Assembly (NCBI GenBank): GCA_046760445.1
Contig: JBHIEE010000001.1
Location: 27,430-91,429, forward strand
Direction: 5' to 3'
From: JBHIEE01 sp046760445
GTDB lineage: Bacteria; Acidobacteriota; Aminicenantia; JdFR-78
DNA: 64,000 bases
Below the pieces are notes generated by a model. It searched no databases and was not told the DNA's origin. It saw only the letters and a program-made list of their open reading frames with translations. The position numbers were made by a program, and so were the translations under genes. This document shows, piece after piece, positions 58,533 to 64,000 of this stretch; the first letter of the stretch is position 1; each line of letters starts with the position of its first letter.

Positions 58533-59972
58533 TTATTCTTTAATTAAATCTTCAATCGTTTTTTTAAGAGCCTCTCCTCTGAGGTTAACTTTTCTTAGAA
58601 TTCCTTTTTTATCTATGAGATAGGTGGCTGGGATGGCTTTTATCCTATAAAGTTGGGCAATTTTATTGTTAAATCCTCTTTCTAACCAGATTTGACTCCA
58701 TGAGAGTTTTTCTCTTTTGAGAAATTCTTTAAGATTTTCGAGTCTTTGGTCAAGACTTAAGCCAATAAAAACGAAGTTTTCATCTTTAAACTGGTTATAA
58801 ATGCGTTTCATTTGAGGCATTTCTTGAATGCAAGGTCGGCACCAAGTGGCCCAGAAGTCCAGAAGAACTACTTTCCCTCTTAATTTTTCTAAATTTATTT
58901 CCTTGCCTTCTAAATCTTTGGCAACGAAAATCTCGGCTGGTTGATTGATTCCATATTTTTCTTGGAGCTTTCTTATTGCTTCCTTAAATCTTGGTTCATT
59001 TTTAATTGGATTGAATTCTTCCCGAGAAAATACTTCCTCGTCATAATATATAAAAGGTGAGGCAAGGGCTTTTTCAAAAGCATCGAGGGCTTTTTCCTTT
59101 TGATTGATTTGAGCATAGGCAATACTTAGAAGAGCATAGGCTGAATAGTCTATTTTCGACTGCTTAGAAATTAGAAGATTTAGATATTCTATTGCTTTTG
59201 AATAATTTTTTTCTTGAAAGTAAAGTTGAGTGAGTAATTCTATTGATTGTTTATTATTAGGATATTTTTTTAATCTTTCCTCAGTTAACTCGATAATCTT
59301 TTTTAAGTCATTCTTGATAAAATACTTATTTAAGTATTTCCGGAAGTAAAAATCATTTTCAGGGTCACAGATAAGTAGAAGTTGATACATTTTATTTGCC
59401 TTTTCGATTTCTCCTTGTTTTTCATAAATTTCTGCCAAATTCAAAAAAGCAGCTGGGTTAGAGTTATCAATCGCTATTGCTTGGTAAAATTGTTTGATTG
59501 CCTGTTGATAATCAGGTGGAACAATCAGTGAAGAATAGTAATATCCTAATCCGATATAACCCCAGTAAAAATTTTTATTTAACTCAATGGCTTTTTTAAA
59601 ATACTCGAGAGCTGAAGAGTTATTTAATAGTCTTCCGTAAAGGTAATAATATATTGGATCATCTGGATTCTTTTGGATAAACTCTTTGTACTCTGAAAGC
59701 AACTCATTTTTATCTTTCTTTAGCCACTCAAAATAATCCTGATAGATTTGGTGAACAGAAATCGACTTAGAATGCTTAGTCCGAAATTCATTGAGGAGGT
59801 TTAATCTTTCCTCTTTCCCTTTAACTTTTTGCCATGATTTTTCTAATTCAATTAATTCCTTCGGATTCTGATATTTTCGAGCAGAAAGGCTTTTTTCTTC
59901 ATTTTTGGGTTGAGCTTGAACAAAGAAGACGAGCATCAAAAAGATGCCAAAGAATAAATAAACTTTTTTCAT
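58533..59972 (-). CDS. Exported TPR protein with C-terminal thioredoxin/TlpA domain
   Basis: A 479-residue exported protein. The signal peptide is about residues 1-20 (VYLFFGIFLMLVFFVQA). TPR repeats span about 85-325 (for example YWGYIGLGYYYSSLIVPPDY and PAAFLNLAEIYEKQGEIEKA). The C-terminal thioredoxin fold (about 345-479) has the redox site WATWCRPCIQEM (near 373) and the cis-Pro loop IKAIPATYLIDKKG. It probably reduces disulfides or delivers reductant in the periplasm, with the TPR part choosing the partner. It stands alone on the minus strand. Confidence 0.9.
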   Translation of the reverse strand: MKKVYLFFGIFLMLVFFVQAQPKNEEKSLSARKYQNPKELIELEKSWQKVKGKEERLNLLNEFRTKHSKSISVHQIYQDYFEWLKKDKNELLSEYKEFIQKNPDDPIYYYLYGRLLNNSSALEYFKKAIELNKNFYWGYIGLGYYYSSLIVPPDYQQAIKQFYQAIAIDNSNPAAFLNLAEIYEKQGEIEKANKMYQLLLICDPENDFYFRKYLNKYFIKNDLKKIIELTEERLKKYPNNKQSIELLTQLYFQEKNYSKAIEYLNLLISKQSKIDYSAYALLSIAYAQINQKEKALDAFEKALASPFIYYDEEVFSREEFNPIKNEPRFKEAIRKLQEKYGINQPAEIFVAKDLEGKEINLEKLRGKVVLLDFWATWCRPCIQEMPQMKRIYNQFKDENFVFIGLSLDQRLENLKEFLKREKLSWSQIWLERGFNNKIAQLYRIKAIPATYLIDKKGILRKVNLRGEALKKTIEDLIKE

Positions 59973-60045
59973 TTTTCTCTCCTGATATTTTATTTAACTT
60001 TAACCATACATTAACTTTTAGCATCTTGTCAATTTAAAAAACCTC

Positions 60046-60074
60046 TTGCTTCTTAGAAACCCAGATGGTAATAT
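60046..60074 (+). promoter_or_regulatory. Candidate sigma-70 promoter for the M20 peptidase gene
   Basis: TTGCTT (60046-60051), 17 bases, TAATAT (60069-60074). Transcription would start near 60081, giving a 30-base leader to the ATG at 60110. An in-frame ATG at 60065 lies inside the promoter and so is unlikely to be the start. Confidence 0.45.
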
Positions 60075-60109
60075 GGATTGTATTAAAAATTATCTTAAGG
60101 AGAGATCAA

Positions 60110-61339
60110 ATGAAAGAATTCGAAACCCTTAGTAAAAGGATTGAGGATTTGAGAGATGAAATGATCGATTGGCAAATTAGATTGACTGCTATTCCGGCTC
60201 TTTCTCCAGTTAGCGGAGGAGAGGGAGAAACAGAAAAAGCAGAACTTTTAAAAAAGCTTCTTAAAGAAATAGGAATTACTGAAATCCAAGAGGTTAAAGC
60301 TCCTGATATAGATGTTCCTTCTGGTTATCGGCCAAATATTTTGGCTTTTTATAAAGGTAAGAGCTCAAAAAAAACAATCTGGATTATGACTCATATAGAT
60401 ATTGTACCGCCCGGTGAACTTTCTCTCTGGAAAGGAGACCCTTATAAGGCTTGGGTTGAGGAAGGGAAGATATACGGCCGAGGAGTAGAAGATAACCAAC
60501 AGGAAATGATTGCTTCTATTTTCGCGATTAAAGCTTTAAAACTGGAAGGAATTGAGCCTAATTATGATATTGGCCTGGCTTTAGTAGCAGATGAAGAAAC
60601 TGGAAGTGAGAAAGGGATAGATTATGTTTTGAAAAACACAGATGTTTTCCGAAAGCAGGATTTAATTATTGTTCCTGATGCAGGGAATGAGGAAGGAACA
60701 ATGGTTGAAGTAGCGGAAAAAGGTATTCTCTGGCTCAAATTCCATACATTGGGAAAACAAAGCCATGGTAGTATGCCTCAGAAAGGAATTAACAGTTTTC
60801 GAGCCGCTTCGTATTTAACTACTGAATTGGATAAACTTTATCAAATTTTTGACCACCGAGATTCTCTTTTTGAACCTCCTATTTCCACTTTTGAACCTAC
60901 CAAGAAAGAACCTAATGTTCCTAATGTCAATACTATTCCAGGGGATGATATTTTCTATACGGACAACCGAATTATGCCCAAATATTCTTTGGAAGAGGTG
61001 GAAGCCAAAATTAGAGAAATGGCGAATCAAATTGAAGAGAAATTTAAAGTAAAAATTAATATGGAGTCAACTCAACGAGCTCCAGCTGCCCAGCCAACAC
61101 CACCTGATGCTGAAGTAGTGGAATGCTTAAAAAAAGGAGTTAAAGCTGTTTATAATAAAGAAGCCAAACCAATGGGTATTGGAGGAGGAACAGTGGCTGC
61201 TTTTTTCAGGAGAGCGGGATTTTATGCCGCTGTCTGGGGAAAAATGGATGAGACTGCCCATCAGCCAAATGAGTATTGCATAATAGATAATATGGTAGGG
61301 GATGCAAAGGTTTATGCTCATATATTCTTGCAAGATTAA
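60110..61339 (+). CDS. M20-family metallopeptidase (ArgE/DapE/dipeptidase type)
   Basis: A 409-residue di-zinc peptidase or deacylase. Zinc-site motifs: WIMTHIDIVPPG (His-Asp, near residue 90), YGRGVEDNQQ (Asp, near 121) and ALVADEETGSEKG (Glu-Glu, near 160), with PDAGNEEG near 186. A dimerisation lid follows (about 200-300), and IGGGTVAAFFRRAG near 365 holds the last His-type loop. It may hydrolyse dipeptides or N-acyl amino acids; the substrate is unclear. The ATG at 60110 is chosen because AAGGAGAG precedes it and the candidate promoter overlaps the earlier ATG. Confidence 0.88.
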   Translation: MKEFETLSKRIEDLRDEMIDWQIRLTAIPALSPVSGGEGETEKAELLKKLLKEIGITEIQEVKAPDIDVPSGYRPNILAFYKGKSSKKTIWIMTHIDIVPPGELSLWKGDPYKAWVEEGKIYGRGVEDNQQEMIASIFAIKALKLEGIEPNYDIGLALVADEETGSEKGIDYVLKNTDVFRKQDLIIVPDAGNEEGTMVEVAEKGILWLKFHTLGKQSHGSMPQKGINSFRAASYLTTELDKLYQIFDHRDSLFEPPISTFEPTKKEPNVPNVNTIPGDDIFYTDNRIMPKYSLEEVEAKIREMANQIEEKFKVKINMESTQRAPAAQPTPPDAEVVECLKKGVKAVYNKEAKPMGIGGGTVAAFFRRAGFYAAVWGKMDETAHQPNEYCIIDNMVGDAKVYAHIFLQD

Positions 61340-61452
61340 ATCAGCAAATCGTCATTCCATAAAAATAGAGAAGGTAAAAAGCTTGAGTTTTTGATCTCTC
61401 TGAATTAACAAACCGAAAAATTTATAGATAAATCTGCGGAGAAAAGATTAAA

Positions 61453-61770
61453 ATGAGTAAACATATTTTAGTCTTGACCACAATTTCCGATGAAGAGAAA
61501 GGGAAAGAAATTGCTTCTGAATTGGTCAGAGAAAGATTAGCTGCATGTGTTACTCTTACTGCTAAGTGTTTTTCATTTTATTGGTGGGAAGGGAAAATAA
61601 CCCAAGAAGAAGAATACATTTTATTCATAAAAACTAAGAAAGAGATGTACAAAAGATTAGAAGAAAAATTAAGGCAAATTCATCCCTATCAGGTTCCAGA
61701 AATTATTGCCTTCCCAATTATAAAAGGATTTACCGAGTATTTAGCCTGGATAGAAAGAGAGACTTTTTAG
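61453..61770 (+). CDS. cutA: Divalent-cation tolerance protein CutA
   Basis: A 105-residue trimeric PII-like protein linked in Escherichia coli to copper tolerance, of uncertain precise function. The family blocks are LVLTTISDEEKGKEIASELV, RERLAACVTLT, SFYWWEGKITQEEEYILFIKT and HPYQVPEIIAFPI. It has the usual size and order. A GGAG site is 12 bases before the ATG. It converges with the histone-deacetylase-family gene, the stops being 2 bases apart. Confidence 0.95.
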   Translation: MSKHILVLTTISDEEKGKEIASELVRERLAACVTLTAKCFSFYWWEGKITQEEEYILFIKTKKEMYKRLEEKLRQIHPYQVPEIIAFPIIKGFTEYLAWIERETF

Positions 61771-61772
61771 GC

Positions 61773-62720
61773 CTAACTATATTTTTTATAAATTTTCCAG
61801 ACAATATCAATTGTGTTGAGATGAATTTCCACTGTATCTTTGATGTCTTTAGCATATCCACCAGCTAAGACAATTGCTAATGGAATTTTAAGTTTCTGGG
61901 CATTTTCAATAATTATTTTGTCTCTTTCTTTTAATCCTTCTTTGGTTAATTTTAATCCCCCTAGTTGGTCTTCTTGATAAGGATCAGCCCCAGCTAAATA
62001 CACGACCAATTCAGGCTTGAATTCCAGATACAGCTTAGGAAAATTTTCTTGAAGGGCTTGGAGATATTCAGGATCTCCATCTCCTGACCACAAGCCCAAA
62101 TCAAGAGAGCTGACTTGTTTTTCAGCTGGGTAATTATCCATTTGATGAATTGAAAAAGTAAAAATATCTGGGTCTTTTGAGAAAATGTAAGCTGTTCCAT
62201 TTCCTTGATGAACATCACAGTCCACTATCATTGCTTTTTTGATTAAATTTTCTTTTTTCATTTTTCTCAAAGCTATAGCTACATCATTAAGGAGACAAAA
62301 TCCTTCTCCGTGATCAGGAAAAGCATGGTGAAATCCTCCTCCAAGATGAATAGCTAATCCATCTTTCAGTGCTTCCTGAAGAGTAATAATCGTGCCTCCA
62401 ACAAAGAGCCAAGCAAAGTGAATTAATTCTTTTGAATAAGGAAGTTCTAAAGTCATTATTTCTTGAAAGGACAAGTTGCCTGTTTTCAACTTCTTGATAT
62501 ATTTCGGAGTGTGAACTAAAAGGATATCTTCATCTTTGGCAGGTTCAGGTTGAATGAAGTTTTCTTTTTTAATGCCTTTTTTAATTAGGTGTTCATAAAT
62601 CAACCGATATTTCTTTACTGGAAAAACATGTTTTCCAATATCTATCCAGTAATCATTAGAATATATTATAGGAAATTTTCGGGCAAATCTTCTAAATCTT
62701 CTAAATAAAAATCTAAACAT
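61773..62720 (-). CDS. Histone-deacetylase-family amidohydrolase
   Basis: A 315-residue zinc deacetylase of the class-II-like bacterial branch (AcuC / polyamine-deacetylase relatives). Catalytic blocks: HLGGGFHHAFPDHGEGFCL (His-His, near residue 124), AMIVDCDVHQGNGTAYIF (Asp-His zinc ligands, near 165), and VYLAGADPYQEDQLGGL (Asp, near 240). Bacterial members remove acetyl groups from small amines or acetyl-lysine; the substrate here is unknown. Residues 1-20 form a basic N-terminus. It is transcribed alone. Confidence 0.92.
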   Translation of the reverse strand: MFRFLFRRFRRFARKFPIIYSNDYWIDIGKHVFPVKKYRLIYEHLIKKGIKKENFIQPEPAKDEDILLVHTPKYIKKLKTGNLSFQEIMTLELPYSKELIHFAWLFVGGTIITLQEALKDGLAIHLGGGFHHAFPDHGEGFCLLNDVAIALRKMKKENLIKKAMIVDCDVHQGNGTAYIFSKDPDIFTFSIHQMDNYPAEKQVSSLDLGLWSGDGDPEYLQALQENFPKLYLEFKPELVVYLAGADPYQEDQLGGLKLTKEGLKERDKIIIENAQKLKIPLAIVLAGGYAKDIKDTVEIHLNTIDIVWKIYKKYS

Positions 62721-62860
62721 ATCTAAAAATAGTAAAAGAAATATAATCTATTGATTTATCCTTGTCAAATAATGAGGATTATTTCAATTAAGGAGCAATC
62801 GATTATTTGACCCAAAATAAAAGATGTGATATTAAACTAAAAACAATAAGGAGTAGAAAA

Positions 62861-63991
62861 ATGAATAGGAAAAATTTAAAAATAGTCACTATATTTGGCA
62901 TCCCAGTAAAAATAAATCCAAGTTGGCTTTTAGTTTTTGTTTTGGTTGCCTGGACTTTAGCCATTGGCTATTTTCCCCATGATTATCCAGGGTTGGATAA
63001 ACCCACTTACTGGTTGATGGGAATAATTGCCGCTCTTCTACTTTTTGCTTCCATTCTTATTCATGAACTCAGCCATTCTTATGTGGCTATTAGAAATAAC
63101 ATTCCTATCCGGGGAATAACTCTTTTTATTTTTGGTGGAGCAGCAGAAATGACAGAAGAACCTCCGAGTCCGAAAACAGAGTTTAGAATGGCTATTGCTG
63201 GTCTTTTAGCCAGCTTAGTTTTAGGAATCCTGTTTACTTTTGCTTTCTTCTTAGGTCGGAATTATGGATTAAACCAGGCCATTTTAGGCGTACTTAAATA
63301 TTTAGCTATTATAAATTTTATCCTAATTGCTTTTAATACTATTCCCGGATTTCCTTTGGATGGAGGGAGAATTCTAAGAGCAATTTTATGGCATCTTAAA
63401 GGAGATCTCAAAGCAGCAACTCGAATTGCCAGTAATATTGGTTCTACTTTTGGGGGAATTCTTATTTTTCTTGGGTTCTTGTCTATTTTTCTGGGCAATT
63501 TTATCGGTGGTTTGTGGTTTGCTTTTATTGGATTCTTTTTAATGAGTGCTGCTAAAATGAGCTATCAGCAGTTAATTGCTCGCCAAGCTTTAGAAGGAAT
63601 ACCGGTTTCCCAGGTAATGTCTAAGGATGTAAAAACTGTTCCTCCTTCAATTACCATTGAGGAATTAGTTAATCAGCACTTTTTCAAATGTTTCTATTAT
63701 GGATTTCCTGTAATAGAAGGGGATAAATTGGTTGGGATGATAACCATTCAAGATGTGAAGAAGATTCCCAAAGAGAAGTGGGCTGAGACCACGGTTTCTC
63801 AGATTATGAAGACTGATATTGGGAATTTAGCCATAGGACCAGAAGATGATGCCATTCGAGCCCTGTCCATTATGTCCAAATATAAAGTAGGCCGGATACC
63901 GGTTTTGGATAAAGGTAAATTAGTTGGAATTATTGCCCGGCGTGATTTTATGCAGTGCTTGGAAATAAAAGTTGAGTTGGATAAAGTATAA
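62861..63991 (+). CDS. Site-2 protease family (M50) protein with two CBS domains
   Basis: A 376-residue membrane metalloprotease starting at the ATG 62861, which follows AAGGAG by 7 bases; an earlier in-frame TTG has no ribosome site. Zinc motif HELSH in SILIHELSHSYVAI (near residue 66) and the third ligand in NTIPGFPLDGGRILRA (near 165) lie among about six membrane helices. Residues about 245-376 form a CBS pair (VSQVMSKDVKTVPPSITIEE, VSQIMKTDIGNLAI), probably binding a nucleotide to gate the protease. It closely matches the SpoIVFB-like M50B group with CBS domains. It differs from the small M50 protein at 45256-45936. Confidence 0.92.
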   Translation: MNRKNLKIVTIFGIPVKINPSWLLVFVLVAWTLAIGYFPHDYPGLDKPTYWLMGIIAALLLFASILIHELSHSYVAIRNNIPIRGITLFIFGGAAEMTEEPPSPKTEFRMAIAGLLASLVLGILFTFAFFLGRNYGLNQAILGVLKYLAIINFILIAFNTIPGFPLDGGRILRAILWHLKGDLKAATRIASNIGSTFGGILIFLGFLSIFLGNFIGGLWFAFIGFFLMSAAKMSYQQLIARQALEGIPVSQVMSKDVKTVPPSITIEELVNQHFFKCFYYGFPVIEGDKLVGMITIQDVKKIPKEKWAETTVSQIMKTDIGNLAIGPEDDAIRALSIMSKYKVGRIPVLDKGKLVGIIARRDFMQCLEIKVELDKV

Positions 63992-64000
63992 TTTTCAAAT

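Noticed and set aside
61771..61772. Possible terminator between the convergent cutA and deacetylase genes
   Set aside because: The two stops are only 2 bases apart and no stem with a T run is seen around them, so termination must occur inside the opposing genes or is Rho-type.

Overview
The window is AT-rich (roughly a third G+C by eye) and comes from a bacterium with a Gram-negative type envelope. It encodes a MacA/HlyD-type adaptor, a PpiD/SurA-like chaperone, a heptosyltransferase-family (GT9) enzyme, lipoprotein-like exported proteins and sigma-54 machinery. Uncommon traits are a 1668-residue kinase/ATPase/TPR/GAF/sigma-54 activator, many peptidases beside an OPT peptide transporter, and gene gaps filled with degenerate low-complexity repeats. 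My best guess is an uncultivated peptide-fermenting lineage such as Candidatus Aminicenantes. That is an inference from gene style; there is no rRNA gene here to test it. I found no tRNA, rRNA, CRISPR array or intact insertion sequence.

Layout. 1-4746 (minus strand): start of a probable sulfatase, 3-methyladenine glycosylase, an unknown protein, a Yip1-like membrane protein, then an ABC ATPase and membrane-fusion protein with no permease. 4956-7065 (plus): inositol-phosphatase family and an M48 protease. 7069-8874 (minus): biotin carboxylase and biotin carrier protein. 8971-13171 (plus): a classic information-processing operon ffh-rpsP-khpA-rimM-trmD-rplS-rnhB. It runs into a TPR protein, the giant sigma-54 activator and two Dpp-type permeases (to 22045). 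A decayed NhaC-type antiporter follows, then trmFO and a nuclease/ATPase pair of SbcD/YhaN type.

27147-34334 (minus) is a peptide-use block: M14 carboxypeptidase, M29-like aminopeptidase, M24 aminopeptidase and OPT transporter. 34493-45936 (minus) is mostly housekeeping: PpiD-like foldase, acyl-CoA dehydrogenase, HIT, HU, rpsA, ispH, hisC, scpB, scpA, trpS and an M50 protease. 46085-47755 (plus) has an M55 D-aminopeptidase and an unknown small gene behind a near-perfect sigma-54 promoter. 47842-58375 (minus) holds a TGS GTPase and a surface-polysaccharide region: GT9, three GT2 proteins (one fused to GT4), nucleotide-sugar enzymes including RmlD and RmlC-like proteins, and a coiled-coil protein. 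58533-63991 holds a TPR-thioredoxin, an M20 peptidase, CutA, a histone-deacetylase-family protein and a CBS-domain M50 protease.

The genes suggest a cell that imports and hydrolyses peptides (OPT, M14, M24, M29, M55, M20) and builds a probably rhamnose-containing surface glycan. It appears to control some genes through sigma-54. The repeats between genes look like one family of modular, decaying elements. One copy is joined to the N-terminal fragment of a four-helix-bundle (S23-type) protein.
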